Source: DASXHY01 sp035552155
Lineage (GTDB): Bacteria > Verrucomicrobiota > Verrucomicrobiia > Limisphaerales > DASXHY01
Assembly (NCBI GenBank): GCA_035552155.1
Contig: DASZLX010000015.1
Span: 62,001-126,000, forward strand
DNA: 64,000 nt
Direction of reading: 5' to 3'
Of the stretch, positions 45,301 to 51,930 are shown piece by piece (position 1 is the stretch's first letter; every line of letters starts with the position of its first letter). The position numbers and the translations under genes are program-made. The notes beneath the pieces are model-generated. The model was not told where the DNA came from. It did not search any database and was given only the letters and a program-made list of their open reading frames with translations.

Positions 45301-45872
45301 CGACGAGGGGCGCGCTCACCAACGCCATCGGCACGCTGACGGCGACCGGTGCGGTATCGGTTTCGGGAACGGTGGCGATGAAGATCGATCGCAATGCTTC
45401 ACCCACGAGCGATAAATTCGTCGCGTCCAGCGTGACGGTGAATTCCGGCGCGACACTCACGGTGGCAAACATCGGCTCTACCAACCTGATGGCGGGCGAT
45501 ACGTTCACGCTCTTCAGCGCGCCGATCAGCGGCGCGTTCAGCACCGTGACACTGCCGGCGTTGCCTACGCCTGACTTGTCCTGGACGAACAGGCTCGCGA
45601 TCGATGGCAGCATCGCTGTAATCGGGGGGACGACCACCGTCAATCCGAACAGCACGAACATCACCGCCAGCGTAAGCGGCGGCACCCTGACGTTGTCGTG
45701 GCCGCAGGACCATACCGGTTGGACGCTGCAGGCGCAGACCAATGCTCCGGGGGTGGGAATCGGGACGGCGTGGTCTGATGTCATCGGCTCCGCTTCGACC
45801 AATGTCGTTTCCTTGCCAATTAGCATCACCAATGGATCGGTGTTTTACCGGTTGAAATTGAGCCAGCCCTGA
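39306..45872 (+). CDS. Giant exported protein with autotransporter-associated strand repeats
   Basis: 2188 residues from the ATG at 39306. A signal peptide follows a basic extension (FMAVLMLLLGVGVASAG, about 26-42). The first ~300 residues form a module (NVSLRTSDAANTSSFNGSTN through ALSNATLNL) closely repeated at the start of the 46697 gene and, more loosely, near residues 1785-1975 here. At least nine PATR/TIGR02601-type repeats follow, each reading about GGLTKxGxGTLTLxGxNTYxGxTxxxxGTLxxG (for example at DNA 40246, 41170, 41479, 41833, 43137, 43345 and 44170). This predicts a long right-handed beta-helix stalk. There is no C-terminal beta-barrel. Instead it ends in the shared module (LTLSWPQDHTGWTLQAQTN, FYRLKLSQP), so it is not a classic autotransporter. 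Likely a large surface or secreted fibre. A prepilin-like gene is 10 nt downstream. Confidence 0.88.
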   Translation: MKTQNQRTPHFCSLHLPVSGPAKLHFMAVLMLLLGVGVASAGNVSLRTSDAANTSSFNGSTNWNPVGAASAGNAYFTGAFTIRTTNATTTGLTFPFAGDSLSIDAGGRLLGKIGNNAANNTAVGTIQVPNLILNGGSLDQAGANSDNSVLIVAGNVTVNTASFLGALGSTANNNAKFETVEFTAPISGSAALQVSGPGINGGQDTGNIKLSAANPYSGTITVSNGVNNAIASAVNRILQLNNLNALSNATLNLNAAQANPVSFASGVNTDTFNLGGLAGRSPQTLMDTASTPVTLSVGANNSNTTYSGPLTDSGSLTKVGTGTLTLTGTNTYAGATTISSGALQLGNGGVGGSLPAGSTLTVNGSLIVNRNNTATQGTDFTSTPITGTGSFTQAGSGTTILNVANSYSGVTLVNAGTLVVSSTQTGAGAVTVADGARLRVTVAGANQLSPSALTLGTSSTSFLEFDGLNSTTLAPINAGTFSAGGSVAINITSGTFAAGNNYPLVSWTTSGPADASSFALGSSPGLTATLSVSGSTLFLNVSGVSDVWTGIQSGNWDTATANWGGHSSIFANGDAVLFSDSANNPFVTVSAAVQPGSTLFNNSVAVAYTITSSGADNIGGSGGLTKNNSGTVTLSGGANTYTGVTAVNGGTVSVGALANGGSPSDIGAASSDSANLALNNSTLQYTGGPASIDRGATLGASGATLEIDSAGIALADTGAIVGSGSLTKTGPGALALFGANTFSGGMALNSGELDINNGGSSSANSAIGTGTLNIGAGTIIDNTSGGDVTLLPNNAQVWGSSFIFGGFGNNLNLGAGPVSLPAISTLNIFANTLTAGGLISGAGGLVKLGAGTLVLSSANTFSGGVNLTQGTVAIGNDLALGTGQLDFNGGAGGATFQSVDGTAHTITNAINFDGGAGATTIFGGTGNLKFTGSAANGTSKIMTVNNPQTEFSGVLSGAMARTVAGTGTLILSGTNTYSLGTTISFGSTLQLGNGGLSGSLSASGAIDNEGTLIFNRSNGVVQGIDFASAPIFGGGSVVQNGYGTITLNAANTYFGATLVNHGELFITPAYANGGDVTVADGASFGVSASSVSNSATIGNLTLGNGGQTTLDFSYGLTGNPTNAPLFANTVTINGTSSIRIGGTFVVGTFPVLKYGSLSGAFNSTVTGPRGVSATLFNDTGTQTIYVTVSAVGSGILWTGTSSLAPNLWDLNTTTNWLIGGLPTDYIENVPPGDAVTFNDSGSGTVLLSNTVSPASVTINNSSVNYTFQGNGQINSPGGLTKIGGSTLTLNVPGTFTGNTVISNGTLSVGANQTFGNLSGDSSVNVSTGAPTITVNESSNTTYAGNLSGALGLTKMGSSVLTMTGSNNFSGNVFVSLGMLTLDSGSINSSAFASIGHVGSDNGTLTLKGTASFATTSDFNAGDVGAAVGTLNIQDTASLIANAFYVGSANSAGSTASGTVNQTGGTVTEQNTTAGTFCIGGRATTTSVGGIGTYNLSAGTLNAASAIRVGAVGTGTFEQSGGTVIANAGVDIATAPGAVGTYNLDGGTLMTLNLVCSSTVNSTVNFNGGLLMPLANSAAFMTNITQAYVRNGGLVIDTANFIVTMASPLQHSLVFGDNALDGGLTKHGNGTLNVTGLGSSYTGPTSITGGTANFAPGSIANLNNVTVNNATLGVGLAGGTTTFAATGLTLMGNSMLNFNYDLVSGTPVTAIASSGGLNISGTTVINVYGYGLSVGQFPLVSYTGTPLANLGNIVLSALPYGVTASLSNNVDNLSIDLVVTDASIATWIPLTGTDPTGTSGFATAGTWQDGNPPTPGNGYFTRTFAVRSPADSSAYTFAGSVLSIDTGGRFIMKGTNGQVLTVPNLIINGGLVDYANGADNFVETLNGNITLQKNLVNYMGALGSAGLSETFYVNSVISGVGDLQLGGATVNNGTDVGVVVFSGNNTYTGATALASGTLLVNGSNGNSPITVGTNATLGGTGSIGGTITVQAGGRLAPGTPTRGALTNAIGTLTATGAVSVSGTVAMKIDRNASPTSDKFVASSVTVNSGATLTVANIGSTNLMAGDTFTLFSAPISGAFSTVTLPALPTPDLSWTNRLAIDGSIAVIGGTTTVNPNSTNITASVSGGTLTLSWPQDHTGWTLQAQTNAPGVGIGTAWSDVIGSASTNVVSLPISITNGSVFYRLKLSQP

Positions 45873-45882
45873 TCCCACGGCA

Positions 45883-46656
45883 ATGAAGCATTTATCCAAT
45901 CAAAAGCGGGCGTTCACATTGATTGAACTGCTGGTTGTTATCGCGATCATCGCCATCCTGGCGGCGATGCTGCTGCCGGCGCTTGCCCGGGCGAAGGAAA
46001 AAAGCAAGCGCGCGTCGTGCATGAACAACCTGCGGCAAATTGGCATCGGCTCGACCATCTATGCCGGTGACAACAACGACCTGGTGGTGGAAGCGCATAT
46101 ATTCAATGGCGAGGGTGTGCAGGATGTCATGGAGCCGGCGTCCGCGACGGCGGCTTCCAGCGTGCAGTTGACTGTGAGTACTAACGGAGGCCCCTGCATT
46201 TGGGCCTGCCCCAACCTGCCCAAAGTGCCGCAATACGAACCCGGCGGGTTCAATCAATACGACATCGGCTACCAGTATTTTGGCGGAAGCGGATTCAAAA
46301 ACTGGCTCAATCTGGTGGGCACCTTTCCCGGCCACAGTCCGATTAAATTGACCCAGGCCAAGGCTTATTGGGTGATGGCCGCCGATTGTGTCATGAAAAT
46401 CAACGGCAGTTGGGGTGGTGAAGATCCTGGCCGGACCATTTATGACAATATGCCGCCGCATAAAAACGGCGCGTTGCCGGCCGGCGGCAACGAGCTTTTC
46501 TGCGATGGCCATGTCGAGTGGGTCAGGGCGCAAAACATGTTTTACCTGACCACGTGGAAGAATGATGGATCCCGCATTTGTTATTTTTACCAGGACCCCC
46601 AGGACTTTCAGCCGGCACTTCTAGCGGCACTCAAATTTCTGGCTTTTAAGCCTTGA
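45883..46656 (+). CDS. Prepilin-type N-methylation protein (DUF1559-like)
   Basis: 257 residues. A short leader MKHLSNQKRA precedes FTLIELLVVIAIIAILAAMLLPAL, the class III signal and helix. ARAKEKSKRASCMNNLRQIGIGSTIYAGDNND follows, which is the DUF1559-like/verrucomicrobial pattern. Near the end, GNELFCDGHVEWV gives the DG-H ending, but the His to DG spacing is longer than nine, so it is a variant of H-X9-DG. It sits between the 2188-residue and 1362-residue exported repeat proteins (10-nt and 40-nt gaps, same strand), so the three are probably one operon. This repeats the arrangement at 29222-32830. A role in exporting or anchoring these large proteins is an inference. Confidence 0.87.
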   Translation: MKHLSNQKRAFTLIELLVVIAIIAILAAMLLPALARAKEKSKRASCMNNLRQIGIGSTIYAGDNNDLVVEAHIFNGEGVQDVMEPASATAASSVQLTVSTNGGPCIWACPNLPKVPQYEPGGFNQYDIGYQYFGGSGFKNWLNLVGTFPGHSPIKLTQAKAYWVMAADCVMKINGSWGGEDPGRTIYDNMPPHKNGALPAGGNELFCDGHVEWVRAQNMFYLTTWKNDGSRICYFYQDPQDFQPALLAALKFLAFKP

Positions 46657-46696
46657 AGATGGAAGGCGCCCGCCTTTCTTCAGTTCGTAACTTGTC

Positions 46697-49600
46697 ATGA
46701 TTCAAAAAAATAAAGTGAGATTTCCCCATTCTTTTGACCGCGTTCGAGCGAACTCGGCTGCGCGCTGCGGTTCCATTGCTGCCGCGGCGTTGATTTTTGG
46801 TTTCCTCCCGGTCCGTGCCGCCAACGTAACCCTCAGGACCAGCGATGCGGCGAACACTTCCAGCTTTACCGGTTCGACCAATTGGAATCCCGCGGGAGTG
46901 CCTTCGGCTGGGAACGCCTATTTCAGCATTTTTACCTTGAGAACCCCGACTCCGACCTCGTCCGGGAGTAATTACATTTTCGGCGGAGACTCCCTGGAGA
47001 TCGACGCGAATGGCACGACTACCAGCCGCCTTTTGGGTAAAATCGGGAACAACGCATCGGGGAACACGACGCATGGAACCATCACGGTTAATCTCATCTT
47101 GAACGGTGGCAATCTGGAACAGGCCGGCGCCAGCAGCGACAACAGTATCCTGACCGTGGCCGGGAGCGTCATGGTCAATGCTCCCTCGATTGTGGGAGCG
47201 CTGGGCGGCACAGCCAATGGCAGCTCCAAATTCGAGACGCTGGAATTCACCGCTCCGATTAGTGGTTCAGCGGGTTTGCAGGTGTCCGGATCCATCATCA
47301 ACGCCGGGGCTGACACGGGACTGGTAAAATTGAGCGCGCCCAATCCATACAGCGGTGTCATTACGGTCTCCAGCGCGGGTGGGAATATTATTGCCAGTGC
47401 GGTCAATCGCATCCTGCAACTCAATCACCTGAATGCTCTCAGCAATGCGACGTTGAATTTGGATTCCGCTCAAGCCAGCCCGGTGTCGTTCGCTTCCGGG
47501 GTCAATACCGGGCCATTCAACGTGGGAGCGCTAACCGGCGGGGCTTCCCAGGCTTTAAGCGACACAGCCGGTGCGCCGGTCGCATTGCGCGTGGGAGGCA
47601 ACAACAGCAGCGCGGTCTTTTTAGGCGCACTGACCGGCGCGGGTTCACTGATTAAAACTGGTTTGGGCACCCTGACGCTGGCCGGCGGCAATACTTACAC
47701 CGGCGGCACCACGGTTTCAGGCGGCACCTTGCAAACCATGCGATTGCAGGGAACCTATTCCGGCGGCGGCAAGGTGATCTTGATGGCTTCCAGTATTCTG
47801 CAGCCTCAAAGCCTTTCTGACGCCGGCGCGCCATTCACCGGCCAATGGGTCATTGCGGGCGGTTGGCTCGCCGCGGCCAACGCGGGCGGGTTCGGTACTA
47901 ATAGCGTGACGGTGGATCCGCATTACCCGATTGATCCCACTGCGGCCAACCTGCCGCTGGCGGGTGCGGCGTTGTTCGAACCGCAATTTGATTTGAACAG
48001 TGCCGGGACGTTGACGCTGACCAATGGCGGCCGGATGTTGCTGCATCAAAATTGTGCGTTCGTGGCGGTCACTATTGAAGGCGTGTCACTGACCAACGGT
48101 GTTTATTCGTGGCAGGATTTGGTTGCGCAGTTTCCGAATAATTTTACTCCCAATGGAGGCGGTTATATTGCGGTCCAGTCTTATGGCCCGTTGCCAGTAT
48201 TTCCCACGCAAGCGCCGCAGTTCCTTGAGCAATCTAAATCGCTGGCCAGTTTTACGGGATTCACTGCGGAATTCAGTGCCTCCGTTTATGGCAATCCGGC
48301 CCCGGCCCTGCAATGGCAGTTTGCGGGAAGCAGCGATTCTGATTTTACAAATCTGGTGGTCGGGGGCCAGTTCGCCGGCGTGGCCAGCACGACTCTGAGT
48401 GTTGCCGGTCTGACTTCGGCGAACGCGGGACGTTATATTCTTGTGGCGTCCAACTCCCCGGGAAGTGCCACCAGCGCGCCCGTCACTCTGACGGTGAATG
48501 GAGCCGCCGTGATCACCAACGCCGAGGGCCTGACGATCGGCATGGGCGCCGATGGCAGTTACAACATCAACTCCACTGACCCGGCCTGGTCATTTACCGG
48601 CAATCTGGGAGTGACGCCCACCGATCTATCAGCGGTTGCCGGAACGGATCACATCGGGGATTACACTGAGTTTCAATTCCATTATACGACCAGCGTGCCG
48701 CATCTGGCCGGCATCCGGATTTACACGAACCAACCGGTGGTTTTATTCACGGACACCGAACTGGCGGATAGTCCGAACGACCTCGCATTTCCGCATCTGA
48801 CCTCGTATCCCACGAATCTATATCACGAGGCTTTTTCTTCGGTCGCCTTTTCTCAGCGCACTTTCAGCCAGTTCGTAAGTGATAGCCCGTGGGTTTTCTT
48901 CAACACCAACTTCGATTGCTTCATCCTTTCTGCCGCCACCAATTATATGATTGCCGGCAATGTGATGAATGGGGACGGTTCAATTTCCTGCGGGATTCAG
49001 TCCGGGATTCCTCAACTGCCGGCCGGTTTTACTCATCGGACCGTGCTCACGATCCAGCATGGAATCAACCAGGCGTATGATACCTGGGGACAGGCGCTGA
49101 CTGGACTTTCCGGCAAGGTGCGTCCGGCGAATGATTCCACGGTGGAACTGGACAAGTTGGGTTACTGGACCGACAACGGCGCTGCCTATTATTACAATTA
49201 CAACGCGACCTACGGATATGCCGGCACCATGTTGGCGGTGCGGGATTATTTTGCCACTAACGGCTTTCCCCTGGGTTACCTTCAACTCGACAGTTGGTGG
49301 TATCCCAAAGGGGTGGCCAATACGTGGCAGGGAGACGCCGACAATAACCGTGGCGGTCTCAATCAATTCGTCGCGGAATCAACCTTGTTTCCCAATGGCC
49401 TGACGGCCTTCCAGCAACAACTCGGCTTGCCGCTCATCACGCATTGCCGGTGGGTTGACGGCGCCAGCCCGTATCGTTCTCAATATGCCATGTCGGGAAA
49501 TGTCATCGTGGATGATTCGTATTGGACGAACCGGATGGATTATTTGAACTCGGGCGGAGTGGTGACTTTTGAACACGACTGGCTCGATGTAAATGCGCTC

Positions 49601-50785
49601 CCGCTCCTGAATTTGAACGACCCGCCGGCGTTTATGAATGACATGGCGAAATCGGCTGCGGCCAAAGGCATCAATCTGCAATACTGCATGGCGTTGCCGC
49701 GTCATTTCCTGCAAGGCTCACTCTACAGTAATTTGGTGACGATGCGGGTGTCCAACGATCGGTTTGAAATCGGTAAGTGGAATGCGTTTCTTTACGCCTC
49801 GAAACTGGCCGGAGCGCTGGGCTGCTGGCCCTGGACGGACGTCTATTACAGCAGCGAGTCGCGCAATTTATTGCTCGGCACGCTCTCGGCCGGACCCGTG
49901 GGCGTGGGCGACGCGCTGGGCGGAATCAATTCCGCCAACCTTGCGAAATCCGTTCGTCCCGATGGGGTCATTGTCAAACCCGACGCGCCGCTGACTCCCA
50001 CGGACCCGTCCTATATCAACGGGGCGCAGTCGGGAAGCGCACCCATGGTGGCGGCGGCTTATGTCGATCATGGGAATTTACGGGCGGCTTATGTATTTTC
50101 CTTTGCGCAAGCTTCCTCCCTGACCAACTCCAGCTTCGTCCCAAACGAGTTGGGAATTCCTGGCAACGCCTATGTCTATGATTATTTCAACAGCACCGGC
50201 GTGGTGGTGACCGCAAGCAACGCTTTCAATTTTACCACGACGATGCCCGCCAATAATTCCGGCGGTTCTTATTTCGTGGCGGTTCCGGTTGGGCCGGCTG
50301 GTATCGCCTTTTTGGGGGACACCAACAAATTTGTTACCCTCGGCAAAAAACGCATTTCGACGATGGCGGACGCCGGTGTGTTGAAAGTGACCGCCTCCTT
50401 TGCCGTGGGGGAAACTAACCTGACATTGACGGGATACGCGCCCTTGGCACCGTATATTGGCGCTTTGAGCGGCGCTTTCGGCGTCATGAATTATAATCCC
50501 ACCACGCACCTGTTTTCCATCAGCCTTGCTCCGGACGGTTCCAACACCGCGACGCTGGCATTAAGCCTGACGCCACTGCCATTTTTACAAATCACCAATT
50601 CGGGCGGCAACATGCAGATTTTCTGGCCCACCTCAGCGATAGGTTTTCATCTCGAAAGCGCGGTTCAACTGCAACCGCCGGCCAATTGGGTTTCGGTGAC
50701 GAATCCAGTGAGCGTGAACGGCAACCTGAATTCGGTCAGCATAACTCCGTCGGTGCCGTCAGCCTTTTACCGGCTAAGACAATAA
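46697..50785 (+). CDS. Exported fusion: strand repeats, Ig-like domain and glycosidase-like barrel
   Basis: 1362 residues. The signal peptide lies in the first ~38 residues (CGSIAAAALIFGFLPVRA). Residues ~39-345 repeat the N-terminal module of the 39306 protein and include PATR repeats (GSLIKTGLGTLTLAGGNTYTGGT). An Ig-like domain is at about 505-602 (APALQWQFAGSS, then GRYILVASNSPGSATSAPVTL). From about 780 to 1130 the text looks like a TIM-barrel glycosidase of the GH31/GH36-like kind: LGYLQLDSWWYPKG, LITHCRWVDGASPYRSQY, VVTFEHDWLDVNALPLL, LQYCMALPRHFLQGSL and GPVGVGDALGGINS. Candidate acids are the Asp of LQLDSWW and the Asp of EHDW. A late beta-sandwich and the shared C-terminal module (MQIFWPTSAIGFHLESAV, FYRLRQ) end the chain. 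The family assignment is tentative. Enzyme plus stalk suggests a surface-displayed glycanase. Confidence 0.78.
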   Translation: MIQKNKVRFPHSFDRVRANSAARCGSIAAAALIFGFLPVRAANVTLRTSDAANTSSFTGSTNWNPAGVPSAGNAYFSIFTLRTPTPTSSGSNYIFGGDSLEIDANGTTTSRLLGKIGNNASGNTTHGTITVNLILNGGNLEQAGASSDNSILTVAGSVMVNAPSIVGALGGTANGSSKFETLEFTAPISGSAGLQVSGSIINAGADTGLVKLSAPNPYSGVITVSSAGGNIIASAVNRILQLNHLNALSNATLNLDSAQASPVSFASGVNTGPFNVGALTGGASQALSDTAGAPVALRVGGNNSSAVFLGALTGAGSLIKTGLGTLTLAGGNTYTGGTTVSGGTLQTMRLQGTYSGGGKVILMASSILQPQSLSDAGAPFTGQWVIAGGWLAAANAGGFGTNSVTVDPHYPIDPTAANLPLAGAALFEPQFDLNSAGTLTLTNGGRMLLHQNCAFVAVTIEGVSLTNGVYSWQDLVAQFPNNFTPNGGGYIAVQSYGPLPVFPTQAPQFLEQSKSLASFTGFTAEFSASVYGNPAPALQWQFAGSSDSDFTNLVVGGQFAGVASTTLSVAGLTSANAGRYILVASNSPGSATSAPVTLTVNGAAVITNAEGLTIGMGADGSYNINSTDPAWSFTGNLGVTPTDLSAVAGTDHIGDYTEFQFHYTTSVPHLAGIRIYTNQPVVLFTDTELADSPNDLAFPHLTSYPTNLYHEAFSSVAFSQRTFSQFVSDSPWVFFNTNFDCFILSAATNYMIAGNVMNGDGSISCGIQSGIPQLPAGFTHRTVLTIQHGINQAYDTWGQALTGLSGKVRPANDSTVELDKLGYWTDNGAAYYYNYNATYGYAGTMLAVRDYFATNGFPLGYLQLDSWWYPKGVANTWQGDADNNRGGLNQFVAESTLFPNGLTAFQQQLGLPLITHCRWVDGASPYRSQYAMSGNVIVDDSYWTNRMDYLNSGGVVTFEHDWLDVNALPLLNLNDPPAFMNDMAKSAAAKGINLQYCMALPRHFLQGSLYSNLVTMRVSNDRFEIGKWNAFLYASKLAGALGCWPWTDVYYSSESRNLLLGTLSAGPVGVGDALGGINSANLAKSVRPDGVIVKPDAPLTPTDPSYINGAQSGSAPMVAAAYVDHGNLRAAYVFSFAQASSLTNSSFVPNELGIPGNAYVYDYFNSTGVVVTASNAFNFTTTMPANNSGGSYFVAVPVGPAGIAFLGDTNKFVTLGKKRISTMADAGVLKVTASFAVGETNLTLTGYAPLAPYIGALSGAFGVMNYNPTTHLFSISLAPDGSNTATLALSLTPLPFLQITNSGGNMQIFWPTSAIGFHLESAVQLQPPANWVSVTNPVSVNGNLNSVSITPSVPSAFYRLRQ

Positions 50786-50809
50786 ATGGGGTTTGCGGCA
50801 CCGGGCGGC

Positions 50810-50903
50810 GCGCCGATTTTTAATCGGTTTTGCGCAGAGAATTGCCTCTCAAGAATTGCCTCTCATTTTGACCTCATCCAAAACGTCGATTAAAAATCGG
50901 CGC
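50810..50903. repeat. 17-bp inverted repeat enclosing a 14-bp tandem duplication
   Basis: GCGCCGATTTTTAATCG (50810-50826) and CGATTAAAAATCGGCGC (50887-50903) are exact reverse complements. Between them AGAATTGCCTCTCA occurs twice end to end (50838-50865). It starts 25 nt after the stop of the 1362-residue protein gene. It could be a degenerate MITE or a dispersed palindromic repeat, and may also limit read-through. There is no gene inside. Confidence 0.65.
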
Positions 50904-50985
50904 TCCGTATAAGCGCGTAAGCTCTGCAGAGGTTCAGGGCCGGTGCATCTTAATTCTTAAGCCCGACATTTCATTGAGATTTCGT

Positions 50986-51013
50986 TTGACGCTGGAATCA
51001 TCCAAATTAAAAT
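50986..51013 (+). promoter_or_regulatory. Promoter-like pair in element copy A
   Basis: TTGACG (50986-50991), 16 nt, TAAAAT (51008-51013). The same hexamers with the same 16-nt spacing occur in copy B, with the spacer largely conserved. This is a reasonable housekeeping-type promoter. An expected start near 51020 would fall in the 5' arm of the hairpin. Confidence 0.55.
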
Positions 51014-51051
51014 GGCCCTACCCGTTTGCCCGCATATAAACGGGTAGGGCC
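51014..51051 (+). other. 14-bp perfect hairpin in element copy A
   Basis: GGCCCTACCCGTTT (51014-51027) pairs with AAACGGGTAGGGCC (51038-51051) around a 10-nt loop. Compared with copy B, four of the 14 base pairs differ and every difference is compensated on the other arm. It is followed by GCAATTTTA, not a good U-tract. Confidence 0.75.
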
Positions 51052-51275
51052 GCAATTTTAAGCCACAGCATCTTGGATAGTTGAGCCAGCTTTCCCACCA
51101 GCGATTTCGAGGCTTCCGCAGGTTGCCCCGGGGCAATTCTCCGGATCATAAATTCCAGTTAAACCTTCGGAACTTGGAGGTGTCAGGCCGGGCGGAGGGT
51201 TGGGTTTTGATTGAACCAGCAGAAAGTGGCTGCTATGGTGGGTGGCCGAATTCTTATTTTATTCCGCTGGCGCTC

Positions 51276-51863
51276 ATGTCGAATAAGTCCGAACTCCAAC
51301 CCGATCTGACCCGCATACTTCAGGCAAACCAGCCGGGTGTGGCCGTATCCCAGGAGTTACTTCCGCTGGTGTATAAAGAATTGCGGGAACTGGCCGCCGC
51401 GCGCATGGCGAGGGAAATGGAAGGCCAGACCCTGCAGCCAACCGCGTTGGTGCACGAGGCCTGGTTGCGGCTGCAATCCAATTCCTCGTCTGTCTGGCGC
51501 AACCGGGCGCATTTTTTTGGCGCGGCCGCCGAAGCCATGCGGCGAATCCTGATCGAACGCGCGCGCCGCAAATTGAGGCTCAAGCGCGGCAGCCGTGCCG
51601 AGCATGTCAGTCTTGATAATGTGGATGTGGCTCAAACCGAGCCGGACGAGCGTATTTTGCTGATTGATGAGGCGTTGACGCACCTGAATGCCACGGATCC
51701 GGAACTGGCGCGGATTGTGACGCTGAAATTTTTTGGCGGCCTGACCAATGCCGAAGTGGCCGAGACGCTGGGAGTGACGGAACGCACCATTTACAACAAG
51801 TGGACTTTTGCCAAGGCGTGGCTGTTGAAAAACATTCGTGAAGAATGGGGTCCGGGCTCATGA
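51276..51863 (+). CDS. ECF-type RNA polymerase sigma factor (TIGR02999-like)
   Basis: 195 residues from the ATG at 51276. The frame is open 195 nt further upstream, but that part is the conserved non-coding element. The chain has sigma region 2 (LLPLVYKELRELAAARMAREM, TALVHEAWLRLQ, FFGAAAEAMRRILIERARRK) and region 4 (LNATDPELARIVTLKFFGGLTNAEVAETLGVTERTIYNKWTFAKAWL) with a clear HTH. The LVHEAWLRL and RRILIERAR wording is that of the Sig-70_X6/TIGR02999 group, common in Planctomycetota and Verrucomicrobiota and often next to Ser/Thr kinases. The kinase gene follows 67 nt downstream. The upstream conserved element may be its own promoter region, and a copy before a sulfatase gene suggests a regulon target. 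Confidence 0.93.
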   Translation: MSNKSELQPDLTRILQANQPGVAVSQELLPLVYKELRELAAARMAREMEGQTLQPTALVHEAWLRLQSNSSSVWRNRAHFFGAAAEAMRRILIERARRKLRLKRGSRAEHVSLDNVDVAQTEPDERILLIDEALTHLNATDPELARIVTLKFFGGLTNAEVAETLGVTERTIYNKWTFAKAWLLKNIREEWGPGS

Positions 51864-51930
51864 CACTTTTGCCTTTCCGTTTTCTTACCGAACCGGCGCA
51901 TTAATCTATGAAACGCGAGAGTGCTGGACT

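Larger units (their letters stand above)
50948..51177 (+). promoter_or_regulatory. Conserved ~230-nt element, copy A, upstream of the ECF sigma gene
   Basis: This stretch aligns almost without gaps to 58673-58907 (copy B). Shared exact runs include AATCATCCAAATTAAAAT (18 nt), GAGCCAGCTTT, GCGATTTCGA and GCTTCCGCAGGTT. I estimate roughly three quarters identity by eye. It contains a promoter-like pair, a 14-bp hairpin and a later palindrome, TTGCCCCGGGGCAA (51123-51136). It ends 98 nt before the sigma factor ATG. It is not coding: the only frame open in both copies shows mainly amino-acid-changing differences and stops in copy B. Confidence 0.75.

Noticed and set aside
39306..50785. Classical type V autotransporters
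   Set aside because: The strand repeats match autotransporter passengers, but no C-terminal translocator barrel of about 270 residues is present; both end in the FYR-type module.
51081..51275. Possible N-terminal extension of the sigma factor, or a leader peptide starting LSQLSHQRFRGFRRL, also readable in copy B as LSQLSHKRFRSFRRL
   Set aside because: It starts with TTG, most copy A/B differences change the amino acid, copy B stops after about 27 codons, and the DNA shows compensated hairpins instead. Treated as non-coding.
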